DNA from: Chaetoderma sp. LZ-2023a
Lineage: Eukaryota; Mollusca; Caudofoveata; Chaetodermatida; Chaetodermatidae
DNA: 64,000 bases
Assembly: GCA_034401795.1 (NCBI GenBank)
Contig: CM067366.1
Coordinates: 76,765,128 to 76,829,127 of the forward strand
Direction of reading: 5' to 3'
The notes under the pieces are model-generated. The model was not told where the DNA came from. It saw nothing but the letters and a program-made list of their open reading frames with translations, and did not search any database. The translations under genes and the position numbers were made by a program. Shown here one piece after another: positions 11,328 through 23,660 of this stretch (position 1 is its first letter; each line of letters starts with the position of its first letter).

Positions 11328-11579
11328 CGACGTTATAGAACTATTTTGAGAATAATTTAGCGGGGAGGATCGACGATAACTCGGCCATTCCAGAACCGAT
11401 TTTAAAATGGTTTGAAGTTTTAAAAAATGAACGACGGAAATATATAGATTAACGGTATTTACGAGTACCTACTCGGTACACTAGTGGTACACACTCGCCT
11501 CCATTCCTGACATGCGTGTCGTCGATGAAGCATCCGAGCGCGCGCATGCGCACTACGCATTCTAGCGAACTTAGTCGTT

Positions 11580-11722
11580 TTCACGAAATGCCTCTCTTAT
11601 AGGCTTATACACGAGTATTGCTCTACCCAGGGGCGTGTGCTTATGGGAATGACTCCAGGATGGGCGGCCCGTACCCGGGCTTGACTGGGAATGCCAGTAC
11701 CCGCCCGGTCGATCCGTGTCAC
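11580..11722. repeat. Dispersed repeat, second half of the interrupted copy
   Basis: This aligns to 6056-6183 through ACGAAATGCCTCTC, TAGGCTTATACA and GACTCCAGGA. It carries a short internal duplication near 11675-11695 (ACCCGGGCTTGACTGGGAATGCCAGTACCCG) absent from the other copy. Confidence 0.72.
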
Positions 11723-13200
11723 AGCGATAATATTGTTACGAACTGGTAACGAGTTTGTTGTTATATTAATCACAAATACCAGTATTTCGAATTCTCGTCA
11801 ACACTTGCCACTTTCTTATAATTATACATTATTTCTGTTTATGGTGGTGACGATTCAGTTTTGAGAGATCAGACCAATGCACACCAACACATACAATTGG
11901 TAGGATGGGGGTGGGGGGGGGGGGGGTAGTGGAGATAGAGAAATGATTATCAACGAAGAGGATGGCCATTACATATTATATTAAGTTAGAATTAGCCAAG
12001 CTCTATTTGGGATAACTTCAACAAATTAAACATTTCGAGACGAATACCAGACACATCTTTAGAACCTGAAGTGAGTAATCGGAATCAGTTAATTAAGCTA
12101 TAAAGAAACAGTTGTAAATTATATTGCAACTATAATATCCTCGGATACATAAATGATTGTGTGTTCATCATGCTCATTGCGCTTTCTCTTTCGCATATAC
12201 TGCAATGTCTGACCTTATATTCCAGAATATATCTGACGAAGAAACTATCGCAAAGAAGGCCATGTGATATTAACGATGTTTTTGGTCTAGATTAGTCTCT
12301 TGCGGATGGTTAAGCAATTGGTTTATGTCATAGTTTTCATATTACAAGATAACTTCGGGTTTGTGAATTATTACTTTGCCGGTCCATATCAGTTCACACA
12401 GCTAACATGCGTCTAGTCAGTTTGGATAGTGACACATCATGCGGGTAATTCATGTTGATAGACTGTGTTGACGAGCATAACATTGCAGATGGTAGAGATG
12501 CAATTACATATGATGGCGACAGGGTGAGAATTCAATGACTTTGTCACTTCATTGAAAGGAAATAATCAACAAGCGGAAGTGATACGGCACCATCGTCTGC
12601 CATTGGAACGTACACAATTTCAGCTGCCAAGCTTTTCATGTATTGTATTCATTGCAGATCATGGTTCACGTTCTGCTTATGAAGAATTGCATCGTGAGGC
12701 ATCATGTCTTATCGGTAAATAATGAGATTTAACTGTGCGAAATGTGAACGAACACATTCAAGACTGATCGTCCTAAAATTTGTTTGTGAAAATCGATCTT
12801 CACTTGCACTCCTGTACAAGTGAAGCGCAATGAATATTTTCACACTAGTGTATAGAAAAATAGGCAATCTGCTCGCATTGATCCGCCAGTCGGTTAGAAG
12901 TGGTATAAAAATATCAATAAACATACTTTCATTCTGATCTTGTAAGTGATATGGTAAATGTCTCCCCAGCATTCGGTGCTCACTGTACTGAAGCTATGCG
13001 ACATCCATTATTCAGTTACATTTGTTGATCTATGCAACGTTGACAAGTCCGTCAATTCTACAAATTCTATGTTTTTTCGGAATTGACTATATAATAAACA
13101 TTCTGATTAACCAGCGGCATAAGATTAGTTAACAATATGTAAACATTAAAATGGTCAAATCTGTGTATATGATGTCATAATCATGGCACATGCATGATGA

Positions 13201-13206
<6 letters not shown>
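11723..13206. other. Unassigned AT-rich sequence
   Basis: No gene is recognised. A G-rich run (about 11907-11927) is the only conspicuous local feature. Confidence 0.4.

Positions 13207-13250
<44 letters not shown>
13207..13250. repeat. (AT)n microsatellite
   Basis: Alternating AT of about 43 bp. Confidence 0.95.
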
Positions 13251-13253
<3 letters not shown>

Positions 13254-13390
13254 CCATAGTTGTCCATGTTCATGACAGAGCGAGATAGGACCATGGTCCA
13301 ATCTAGCTATGCCAGGAACATGGACAAATTCGTCAAATGTACCAATTGTGTGTGTTTATTAAACATAGTTTAACACATTTAATAATCACC

Positions 13391-13505
13391 AAGTTAAATT
13401 AGTTTCAAAGTATTCAACAGACACGAAACTAATTTGACTATAAGATATTGCTATTATAGTCATCAAAAGCACCCAGTCAAATTACTTTCAAAATATTCAA
13501 CAGGT
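13391..13505 (-). repeat. Double hairpin-core remnant of the repeat family
   Basis: A right arm (13391-13418, AAATTAGTTTCAAAGTATTC), a left arm (about 13424-13440, GAAACTAATTTGACT) and another right arm (13474-13503) occur in a row, as if two family cores overlapped. The flank GGTTGCCTGTATAATTACC marks minus orientation. Confidence 0.65.
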
Positions 13506-13596
13506 TGCCTGTATAATTACCTTGCAATTGGAATTCCATGAAAGCAGCGTTAAAAATATATATAAATTAATTCTAACACATGCAAATATGAGTGGA

Positions 13597-13725
13597 GGTA
13601 TCCTAGAAATGAGTTGACATAGTTAGAAATTGGAGCGACATAGCTAGAAATGGGCTGATATAGCCATAATTGTTCGGACATACCTAGAAATGGGCAGGCA
13701 TAGCTAGAAATTGGAGGGCAATGCT
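13597..13725. repeat. 20-21-bp tandem repeat, six units
   Basis: Units based on CATAGCTAGAAATGGG recur at 13602, 13623, 13644, 13664, 13684 and 13704. The same word occurs once in long copy A (about 860) and near 22630. The array is therefore a local expansion of a family-internal segment. Confidence 0.8.
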
Positions 13726-13991
13726 TGACATGGATTCGTCTGTTGATGGCTCATCGTATGTCGGTTTTATATGGCTTGTCCTCAGTATGGATAATAGGAA
13801 ATCCACAAAGGCTATGCTAGAATGCACCGTTCGTTGTTACAAGGAGAGTGACTGTTTAAACACCGCTAGATCCTCTTATTGCAAGGAGTGACTCGAACTT
13901 CTTAGTCTCTTTCATGATACGATTTAAAAAAAGGTACATGCAACATGCACCCATTTATTTTTAGTGTATGGGATTAGATGCCAGAGTCTGA

Positions 13992-14002
13992 ATATATATA
14001 TG

Positions 14003-14096
<94 letters not shown>

Positions 14097-14100
14097 TAAG
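13992..14100. repeat. (AT)n microsatellite
   Basis: Alternating AT of about 100 bp with TGTA and CATA interruptions at its ends. Confidence 0.95.
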
Positions 14101-14514
14101 TATATATGTGTTGTGTAATATTGAGTTAGCAGTGCACTATACTTAAAAGAATGTTGGAAATAAGCATTGCAGTGAGGCAATCTCTATGACGGCACTCTTA
14201 ATATTTAGTGGAATTTGGATGCTTGGGAAGCATTAAGGGTTTTAAGTACGCATATATTTGAAAAGGTAACTTCTGGTGGATTATTGACAATTCGCACAGG
14301 ATATTGCGTTTTTGTTTCGAGATATCTATAGCCAGCTCGACGACCAGATACATTTAATACGTGGTATCCAAATGTGATTAAACTAGAAATACATTTCACC
14401 ATACTCTGCCATTTGAAGTAAAAGCACCATTAACATTAAGCTTCCTTTGCAGTTATACCATACATTGTGTATGCAAAGTAGATATTGCACGCCTTTTTTA
14501 ACACATGAAAGATG

Positions 14515-14775
14515 CTGAAAGTTGGGGCATGCGCTAAGAATGTCAGATGACACACCGACACAAAGAGCCTTGAAAATCTCCCTGCTTGGAGCCAGCAAAT
14601 ATAAATCCAGGAGAGGGCGTCATTGCATATCTATGCTATGTGTGTTGCGAGGTTATCTCAAGAAAGCTAGACTGGGTACACTCAGCTCAAGAATAAACCT
14701 GAGGAAACTACAAGTTTTGGCTGAGTACAAGACAATATTCTCTGACATAGTCATTGCTTCCTTGATTCGCGGGCT
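14515..14775 (+). mobile_element. 3'-terminal fragment of LINE family 2
   Basis: The plus strand encodes a run with GHALRMSDDTPTQRAL, then SKYKSRRGRHC, then LRGYLKKARLGTL and INLRKLQVLAE. This is the C-terminal end of the same reverse-transcriptase family seen at 43447-43690, 49203-50835 and 60155-60600. Only about 85 codons survive, consistent with 5' truncation during target-primed reverse transcription. The clade is uncertain. Confidence 0.75.
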
Positions 14776-15099
14776 TTTCCACTACCACCACGCACGTGGA
14801 CAGCAAGAAATGTGCAAACAAATTCCATATCAAAGCTTACTATTACCTTCTATTGATTTGACATAATGTTGACTTATCATCCATTGATCCCATTGTATCG
14901 ATGTGTCCAGCGCTTACAAATATGTCAACCGTCTTAAAAGTGTGTATGTAGTCCTTTCACCCACTCTCCTAATCTATCAACGGGGTTGAATGTGTGTAAC
15001 AACAAGAAGACTGTATGCATACGACTATAATTGTAGACCTACGCTTTGAGTGTTAATCGGTGTGCCTTTAATCATTAAATCATCGCCAGTGTGCAGTAT

Positions 15100-15440
15100 A
15101 TATTCAGGAATTACCAGGGCAACTGATGTAGTTGCCAGTGGGGCATTGCATAAATTGAACAGTTGACAAGAATTGAATATTTTGAAACTACTTTAACTGG
15201 GTGCAGTTGCTACCTAAGGGAGCAACAGCGCCCAGTGAAATTAGTTTCAAAATGTTCAACAGCATGTTTATTAAACAGCAACGAATTACAAAGACATACA
15301 ATTCATACAACGTGTCGGACTATTTGAGATTTGATGACGGTCTATATGGAACCCGTTGTGACGCAATGATTGTGCAGTCATCAGACACGCGCTGAGCTGA
15401 TCGTAATGTCATACGAGGTCAGATGATGGAGGGATACTCT
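15100..15440 (+). repeat. CRE-hairpin repeat, hairpin plus right flank
   Basis: The hairpin at 15172-15260 is well kept: GGGTGCAGTTGCTACC faces GGGAGCAACAGCGCCC, with outer arms TTGAATATTTTGAAACTA and TTAGTTTCAAAATGTTCAA. The right flank has ATGTTTATTAAA, AAGACATACAATTCATACAA and a GTCGGACTATT word typical of plus-oriented copies. Confidence 0.85.
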
Positions 15441-15984
15441 GGAAAGGTGAATTGCTAAGTTGTCTGTGCCATGTGCTGTAAACTGTAATAACCCGTCTGG
15501 CATGCACTACTATAAACTATTAGATCAGGTTCCTTCTAATACATACACGCCATCGTAGTTATGTATGTGCTCATTAATCTGCAACCCATTTGCCTGAAGA
15601 CAGTATGGGAATAGGTATTAATATGGCAAATAGTTTTGGAAATATATAGGAATATGAAACAAGACATCTCTGTTGATCTTACACATACGTCATCAATACA
15701 TTCGAAGATTCCTATACCATTCATGTAGGCATCTGCAAATGTATTGATGAAATCTGTAGAATATCAAGAAACTCCTGGATTATTTTTCTCCGTAGCTGTA
15801 CGAAAGATGCGCTAGTATATGTCATGGTTTCATAGCCAACCAAATGTCCATCAACTCTCAAGATAGTAGGAATTTATTTCAGCAAGCCTATTTATCATAC
15901 CGATGATAACACGCCATATTGTGTGGCTATTTGCGACGGTCTTGCGGCGTCTGTCCCGTATTATGGTGGCGAACACATGATTTG

Positions 15985-16165
15985 ACTAAATATCGAGAAA
16001 TCAATTTCGCCTCATGATAATGCATCTCACGAGATCGAAAGAGATTTTTCCAGGAACAGATCGTATGACGGAACTAATTGGATTAATTTTCACAGCGCAG
16101 CTATATTGCACTGTCGAGCGGTACTCATTCATAAATGTGTCCATGTGATTTTCCCAGTTCATGGA
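15985..16165. repeat. Dispersed repeat shared with 27125-27295
   Basis: Both share AGGAACAGATCGT, GACxGAACTAATT and GTACTCATTCATAA in the same order and spacing. The origin is unknown. The preceding stretch 15441-15984 shows no gene. Confidence 0.7.
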
Positions 16166-16176
16166 TCGATTGCCAG

Positions 16177-16196
16177 AGAGAGGGAGAGAGAGCGAG

Positions 16197-16244
<48 letters not shown>

Positions 16245-16263
16245 CGAGAGCGAGAGCGAGAGA
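16177..16263. repeat. (GA)n microsatellite
   Basis: GA-rich array with GC interruptions. The stretch 16264-16626 after it shows no recognised gene. Confidence 0.95.
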
Positions 16264-16626
16264 TAGACGGCGATTGAATTGATACCATGACGGGCAGAGA
16301 TACTCACACATCGAGCGAAAGAAAGACGTGTGGAGGTAATGAGATCCACTATGAGAAACCTGGAAAACGTGTTGGCATAATCTAGATTGAGAGAGAAAGA
16401 GAATGGGGGAGGGCAGTGGTATAATTTGGAAAGTAGAAGACAGCGTGAGATGTGTAAAACCCCTTATACATTGACACGAACATATGGTAGGAGGCGAGCG
16501 TTGTTGTTTGGAATGTGTTTCCGGTACTCATATATTTACGATACCAGGAACTCTTTCGGGAAATTTGTCATGATGTCTGCCTGTCACGGTGGCTATTTAG
16601 TCCCAAATTGAAACGTCCTGGACACC

Positions 16627-18935
16627 GCCCGTTCTCAAGCTGCAGTCAACCGCTGATATTTGCTTGACATTAGTATCCAGCAGATTGTAATTCACGTAGT
16701 CAATCAATCTGTCTAAAGACAACATATTTTAAACCCCCACCACCCTGTATCGACCCATTACTCAAATATATAACGTCACATTCAAGTACGTTAAACCTAG
16801 ACTGAAGCAGCACTCAAAATGGGTAATGAATGACATTTCGAGGTCCTTCATGAGCATAGAACAGTCCATCAAGTGTACAAATTCTATGTTTTACTATTTA
16901 ATATACATTATGTTGAATATTTTAAAACTAATTTGACTAGGCGCTGCTGCTGCTGATACGGGCAACATAAAATCTAGTCACATTAAGCTTAATATATTTA
17001 ATAGCTACTCTGCATATTTACAGTGAACTTGGGATTCTTAGAATCAAAGTTTCAACGATTTAAATTGATTCCAACACACGGAAGAAAGTATGTGGATCTT
17101 AGCTTTGAAATGGTCGGGACACCGCTAGAAATGGCTTATACTATTGCAGGTCTGACATCAGGTGTATCCTATCATGATTGATAACATATTTATTCCGTCC
17201 TTCCATGCTTCATCAGGGATGGCATGTGATATGCGCCAATATGCGGATGCATGTATCAATATACCCACCAATGCGTAGTTAAACTCCCCAACATTCCCCA
17301 CCAATTGGAATCGAGTTTACCACTAGACACTCTGCAATCCAAGAATTTTAATGTACATATAAATGTAACCTCATGAACATATTGTAAATATATTATGCTG
17401 CATATCACTGGCGACCTACGTCATGAGAGGTGAACTATAAATGTTACTGGAGATGGATTTTATTTATTTATGCAGCTGGCTTCGAGAAGAGATCCTTGAT
17501 AGGAGCGATATGGTAGATGAATTATTGTTGTTGAAATGTTGATGAATGAGACTTTCTTTTATGCCATTTAGACTAAACAGGTACGCTATGTTGGTGTAAT
17601 AGGACACACCTGGCGATATATTCATGCTGGCGATAACACAGACATGGACATAATTGCTTTTCACAGATCAACTACATGACCTCATACACTGGCAGTCAAT
17701 TGTAGTTTAGTGTTGTCACAACTCGAAAATTGGGTTAACAACTGACGGGCTTAAGCATTAACTGTGCTAAATAGGCGCCACCACAAACCATATTTGCTGA
17801 CGAAAGCCAAGCACATTACCTTGATCAACTGCCCAGAATAATGCCCGTCTAGCAATAGTCGTGCCATAGTAGTCGGATCGCATTTGTTTCAGGAGAATCT
17901 GCTCTTGTAAGTCAACATGATACACCTATTTATGTAGATAAGTAGACATCTCGTGCAATAAACACTTTGAATAGTATCTGATACAAAGGGTTTCTGTTTG
18001 TATACAGCAACTTTACATGCCACAATTATAAACTATACAAACTCATCATGTGCTATGTGTATTACCCTCACTTTGTCGTTAATAGCCACATGCATTTGAG
18101 ACAGCAAGCGGTACATATAAAATGAACGAAATGTGATAGCTTTCTATTGCACATATTCTCCAGTTTCAAGTTATTTGCATACACACACATCAGTTATCTG
18201 TGCACACGCATGTAGAATATAACTTCTTAATGTAGTCATTCAATGTATCGCCTTTGATAAAATTGAACCAGAGGCAATTGAGTTAACGTGCTCCTATCTG
18301 TGCACATATGTTTCACATGAATAAGTAAAGGCTCCTCGCCAGATCATGTTTATTTAGTCACTGATTTACACATTCCGATGCGATTACTAAAGTCTGTTAA
18401 GACCATGTGCCCCCACTCGGACCTTTTGGTTATTTCAGGCTGCCAAAAACGAATCTCGTGCTTGTTGATATGTGGTACTGATGCTGACCTCAAATTATTA
18501 ACAGTAAACCCGACTAAAAGATTGCTTTGCCTGAGGAATCCAAGTCGCTTTAGTACAACCAGTGTGTTGTGGAGAATCAATGTGAAAGAGCTGCGGCACC
18601 ATAATTGGAAACTGCTCGACGATTGAGATGTCGAATAACAGCACGCAAATTGTTTGAGTTGGACACTTACTCAGACTCCCGTTCCTTGTCAAGTTTAAGT
18701 GGTTTCTAGTAAAACCGTTCAAAGAGGGGCCATGCTGTTAAAAACTGTGCCATAGCAGACATGTCTTATGAATTGAATCCATGTGCAGCGTATTCCACTC
18801 TTCACAAAACTTGCCACCGGTTATAGGTAACAGATCTAACCATTACAAATAAGTCATGTGGACTGAACATGTCAACTATGTCCCCCATCCGCCATCGCTC
18901 CACTCGAACGTGCTAATATATCATCATATATCAAA
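16627..18935 (-). repeat. Long copy B of the CRE-hairpin dispersed repeat family
   Basis: This is colinear with 346-2885 and in the same orientation, about 230 bp shorter. It includes GTGGATCTTAGCTTTGAAAT, GATGAATTATTGTTGTTGAA and GAGATGTCGAATAACAGCAC. The hairpin core is at 16912-16990. The three places where copy A has long C runs are short C5 words here. No ORF is conserved between the two copies, so it looks non-coding. Confidence 0.8.
16912..16990 (-). repeat. Hairpin core inside long copy B
   Basis: The left arm GTTGAATATTTTAAAACTAA continues to GGCGCTGCTGCTGC. The right arm CTAGTCACATTAAGCTTAA is decayed. The left flank TTCTATGTTTTACTATTTAA is the reverse complement of the right flank of plus-oriented copies. 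Confidence 0.75.
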
Positions 18936-19539
18936 TCTATGCAATCTCTTGATACTAATCGCAGTAACTCGGGTTTCGCGTTGATTGCTGGATGTTAGCC
19001 AATTGCTGCTACGAATAGCATGTACAAACGAGACAGCTTAAATATCAATGGATGTGTGTATTGGAAGAAATGGACTCTCATGTTTTGAGAGGAGGACAAA
19101 GTCCCTCTCACGTGAGTTAGAGTTTAATATTAAATTTATCAAACAAATTTAGGAAGGTCGCATTTTGAACGAGTTTTAACTGTTTGTAACTGAGAGATTA
19201 TTAAATGAGATGTTATAAAATTGATATAGAATGACAAAGAATTCAACATTTTATTTATCACATAGGCTAATATTTCGAATCCCCACGTCAGCCCTCGCTA
19301 TTCTCTCACAATGTTACATCATTATGTTTATCACTGAGAAGTCAGAGCAATGCGAAACGAAATAAGTATAGTGATAAATTTAACATATTATTGTTTCAGC
19401 AGTAAAATTGATTTCTGATCGATTAATTTGTCATGGGTATGTATCATCATAGTGGTACATTCCACAACAATCATCGCTGCTCAGTAATGCGGCCAATCAG
19501 TATTTACGATAGATTAATCCACTTTTAGCTATGCCCCGC
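18936..19539. other. Unassigned AT-rich sequence
   Basis: I see no gene, array or clear inverted repeat. Confidence 0.4.
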
Positions 19540-19870
19540 CAATCTCTTGCTATGTTCCTCCCATTTTTTGCGCGTGTTGGGATCGATTTATACACGTTGA
19601 TGCATGTATTCCAGGAATGCCAATTTCATGGTAACTATTATGCTAACTATTATGCTAACCTGTTGAATAATTTGGAACTAACTTGACAGGGGTTATTGCT
19701 GGCTACGGCAGCAACAGCGCCGAGGCAAATTAGTTTGAAAATATACACTTTGTTTATTAAATAGTAAAGATTTAACATTCGTACACCTGACGGGGTATTC
19801 CATGTTCAGGACGGATTATTTCTGTCAATTATGATTGTGACATCAGCATAAATGTAACATAATTGATTAT
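19540..19870 (+). repeat. CRE-hairpin repeat, left flank, hairpin and right flank
   Basis: The left flank has GCGTGTTGGGATCGATTTAT. The hairpin is at 19662-19748, with GGTTATTGCTGGC facing GGCAGCAACAGCGCC. The right flank has TTTATTAAATAGTAAAGA and ACACCTGACGG. A triplicated TATGCTAAC-type word lies just before the left arm. Confidence 0.82.
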
Positions 19871-19874
19871 GGCA

Positions 19875-20479
19875 TCATATACTTGGCTGGTGGATCGGAT
19901 TAAGACATTCCACACGTAAATCTGGTTGGTGTAAGCGTAAACGCTCATGATACGGGCATAGACACCCGTATCTGTGAAGTGGGCATTCATCGTGCTCTCC
20001 TGGATTGAAGTATCCCCACCCTTCTATCTTCGATGTGGAGTTGTCCAATTGGGACAATGATACGTTTAAACCGGCGTGTATATGATGGCGTACCACACAT
20101 CTTCTACACAAAGATGTGTTACCAGTTAATTCAATTCGGTTGTCATCCAATACAGACTCTTGTAGCCGGGGCCCCGCCGTCCCATGCTAGTCCCCACTAG
20201 TGGGAACCGGAGGCCGGTTGTCACATAAGCTATCTTCCAGGTATCCTTCATTGGGTCCCTCGGTACCTGGGATGAAACGACAGTCCTGCGAGAGTCCGCG
20301 TTGAGACGACCCCTGTCCAGGCTCCTGGCCGCTCCCAGACGTCCTTTAGACATTCCAAAGTAGGGGTTGGCATCACATTGCGTGGTTTGCGAGGTCATCT
20401 TCCGCAGTTTATGGCTAAGATGATTGATCGCCTTTAGAACGTTCCTTGTAACTAGAATGGAACGATCGTTAGACAGCAA
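19875..20479 (-). other. Unassigned protein-like minus-strand ORFs
   Basis: Two overlapping minus-strand ORFs (20479-20126 and 20150-19875) read like former coding sequence. The second is Cys/His-rich (LCRRCVVRHHIHAG, then DECPLHRYGCLCPYH). I do not recognise either one. They lie downstream, on the same strand, of the LTR-like block at 21240-21500 and might be part of the same broken element. Confidence 0.3.
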
Positions 20480-21239
20480 CGGAATTAAGTTAAACTGACA
20501 TGTAAGGCGACAGATCTAGAACTCTGTAGGGAAAAAGATAATTAGATTAGTTATTTAACGTTTAGCCATACACAGCTCAACTCCTTACAGTGTGGTAGAA
20601 AGTTCACGGTCACAGTCAGATAAGTGATCCCCAACAGCGGGGACTAGGTTCTGCTATTGTGGGCGTTGTCGGCTTTCAACCAGCCTCGCTAAGTATATTC
20701 CAGAAGCACAACGTCTGCGGTTACTTAATCTTCGATGACAAAAGATCATAACAAGGTGTGCATGCGGTGCATCTTGGAATAAAAGAAAGTGTGGCCGTCC
20801 CTCACGAGAAGTGGTTGCAAGAGAAAAGCTAATTTAATTCACACGTACTCTGTACATTGGCGACTGATGGAATAGTTACAGCCTTTTCAAAACAGGTCTT
20901 TTGCTTCAGAATAAGAACGGAAGCGGCAGAAGCCGAACTCAGTCGGAGACGAGTATCGAACGGTGGGTGGGGGCGTGTGTCTCTGAATATCACAGTGGTA
21001 AATTACGGGTGACAGGGGCGGCACTTCCAAGCAATGTCTTAGCACATGAATAATGGATAATTCTGTAGATGTGCAGTCGAATCTACTTCTTCTTCGAAGT
21101 CAAACGGCAGTGCGGACGGTCTAGATCAGCGAAGTTATCAGAAATGAGCGGTATCAGCGTCAGTTTCTGAAGGAGAAGAATCTTAAGTTTGTAATTTTTG
21201 CCACTTTTGCAGAACGGCCTTTCCAAAAATTAGGTCGCC
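20480..21239. other. Unassigned sequence
   Basis: No gene is recognised. A TACATTGGCGAC word near 20858 resembles the LTR-end and primer-binding junction of some LTR elements, but no matching second repeat was found. Confidence 0.3.
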
Positions 21240-21500
21240 CTGCTGCCAATGTAGATATCGATGTACTTCGGGCGGTTACATCCCCGATGGTTCTGCATGT
21301 ATATGCACCACGAGTTACTGATATGGGGAGCGGAACATATACAATCAACCGGGGTCATTGGCGAGCTAGCCACTGGGCAACCTGACATGGCTCTTTTATA
21401 CTCTCTGCTCTGCATCTCCTGATGAATGTTTGGATTTTCCTAAGCCAATCAGTGGTCGTTCTAGCAACTACGTCAACGTCTAGCAGGAGCCAGAGAGTCT
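21240..21500 (-). mobile_element. Possible LTR-like fossil with promoter
   Basis: On the minus strand GATTGG (about 21445) and GTATAAAAGAG (21391-21401) form a core-promoter arrangement like that at 9414-9486. About 140 bp further on, TACA|TTGGCAGCAGGGCGACC resembles an LTR end followed by a primer-binding site. No second LTR was found. If real it is a broken fossil of an LTR element of unknown family. Confidence is low. Confidence 0.25.
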
Positions 21501-22340
21501 AATGGTGAGATTGCATTTTGGCTTGTGTTTCATCTAGTCATCTAGGAATCTCGGGTTTTATGCGTTGCTCTCTTCGTGTCTCGATCCCACGTAGTTATCA
21601 TGAGAAAGCGTAACCTTCAAGCTTTCCAACAGTACCACACATCTGCAAACCTTTGTGAGCATGGCATTTAGCTATGAAAAAGCCGTGCAGAGATCGTGCA
21701 TACAAACTAAAAGTGTCCATCCAGTCATTGGCATTGGAAGAACACGGCCGTGCCCCATATTTTGAAAGAAACCCTGCCTATTACAGAGGTACTCCCAGTA
21801 GCATGCGGTCGTAGAGCATCCCAGGGAGGTGGATAACTGGTTCAGTGTTGGCTTGTCCTTCCCGTTACAGGATCACACTTTTCATGTTCCTTGTTTTACC
21901 AAAGCCATGCTTCCAATCACCGAGGAAGCATTTCATGAGATATGTGTTTTTCAATACTTGTTTGTTAGTAGGTTATGTTGAATTACGAGTAGCTGCGTGA
22001 TTGGAATGGCACTTCAATCCCACCAAACGTAGTATGTAATTGAGAACTGCCACTCTTAAACATTCGTAAATAATCAAGGCCATAACTCTATAACAGGTAT
22101 GCAATAATGCATGGCTTAATCGCATCGGATGCATGCCTTTATTATTGGAGTCGGTCCTCCAAGATAATGCCATTACACGTTTATGTGGCACAAGGAGACA
22201 AGAGACAAATTCCGGTGAAAACTCCAGATGTTCGACCACGACAATGATACAGCTCTAATAGATCTGTCCCTCACATATTTGATGTCATAATCAATATATC
22301 ACATGTAAACTAACGTTGCAATCAAAAGGTATAATGAACG
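21501..22340. other. Unassigned sequence
   Basis: No gene, array or strong inverted repeat is seen. Confidence 0.4.
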
Positions 22341-23040
22341 GCGTATGCATCTACGACATGAACATTTAAGTCCGGCAGTGTGTATAAATTGTATGTCATG
22401 TATGGACTTGTTATTTAATAAACAGTATGTTGAATATGGTGAAACTAATTTAATTCAGATCTGTTGCAATCATTGCCAGGAATGGCATCCAATCGGATTA
22501 ATTTCCAAACTGTCAACGACCTACGTGTAATGTTACATGGAAAATAGCATTCTAAGAATTCAGGTTTCAATGTAGCCTATATAATAGGATCCAAAACACA
22601 CAACATATGGGCGGACCTCAGCGCGAAATGGGCGGGGAATAGCTAGAAATTGGCCACTCTTTAGCATGGATAATATCGCTGTATTTGGGCAACATTTACG
22701 GCGTGATACATGCTATTTCAAATTCACCACCATCATTGGGATATATAAGCGGTTGCAGGCGATTATGAAAGGATATCCAATTTCAGTTATTGAAGGAACT
22801 TTATAATACCGATAGATACATTTGCATTGCGTTTGACTCTGAGACATCTTGTAAAATATTTTAAAGAATGGCAGAGATTTTGGTATATGTTCAATATTCT
22901 AAACCTAAACTGACTGGGTGCTGTTGCTGTCATATCATGGTGACTGTTGTATACAATTATTTCATATTCTGATTCGCCAAACGCTGTTACGGCATAATAG
23001 GATTCCCAGGCTTTGTTCATGATCTGTATTAAAACACCGG
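22341..23040 (-). repeat. Decayed CRE-hairpin repeat copies
   Basis: The flank ATTGTATGTCATGTATGG and TTATTTAATAAACAGTATGTTG precede a degenerate core (22430-22480). Then come GAATTCAGGTTTC and GGGGAATAGCTAGAAATTGG, as in long copy A after its core. A second, half-preserved arm, TGACTGGGTGCTGTTGCTG, is at 22910-22930. Confidence 0.65.
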
Positions 23041-23299
23041 ATTTGGATCAGATCATATTCCTGTGTATGTACCAATAAATCAGAGAACCGTGGATAGAAA
23101 TGGGTGAGCACGTGTTAACAGTGCTCGTGAATCGTGCGCCCTTTTGCTGAGTTGAGCGACGGTAGATTATATGACATGAACTGTAAATGAGACCCCTCTC
23201 TATTCTGACATCATTGAAAATAGCTCTGTTGTCTTCAACGTATAAAATTTAGAATACGTACAGCTCTACCCAGCGCACCGTATTACATAGTAATGGAGG

Positions 23300-23660
23300 A
23301 CTCCCGTTTAGCTTTTCCCAGGCCCACCTCTATACAAGCTCCACCCACGCGTTGACCGTGTTGGGATCGATCAATCACTGCACTCTCTGAATCTCAATTT
23401 CCAGAAAACTATAGGATGTAAGCTAGTGAATATTTTGAAACTAACTTGACTGGCTGCTGTTGCTGCCTGTCTATCTGTTTAAATATTAAAGACATACACT
23501 TCGTATAATGACAATACGTCCTTCATCAATTAAGCGGTTGTGACGAGCTTATCTACGCCATTCATGACGTCATTGGTTATGACGCCATCATGCACGTCAT
23601 GTTAGTTGACTATGACGTCGTGTGATTAATGTATAGACTGGAAATGTCCCTTATGGTAAA
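23300..23660 (+). repeat. CRE-hairpin repeat with strong CRE cluster
   Basis: The left flank has GTTGGGATCGATCAATCACT and AATTTCCAGAAAACT. Only the left hairpin arm remains (23427-23468, GAATATTTTGAAACTAACTT to TGCTGCC). The right flank contains TGACGTCA (in CATGACGTCATTGG), GACGCC, CACGTCATG and ATGACGTCGTG within about 70 bp. Confidence 0.85.

Noticed and set aside
20820-20880. LTR end with primer-binding site (TACATTGGCGAC)
   Set aside because: No second LTR or terminal repeat was found, so it is only a weak resemblance.
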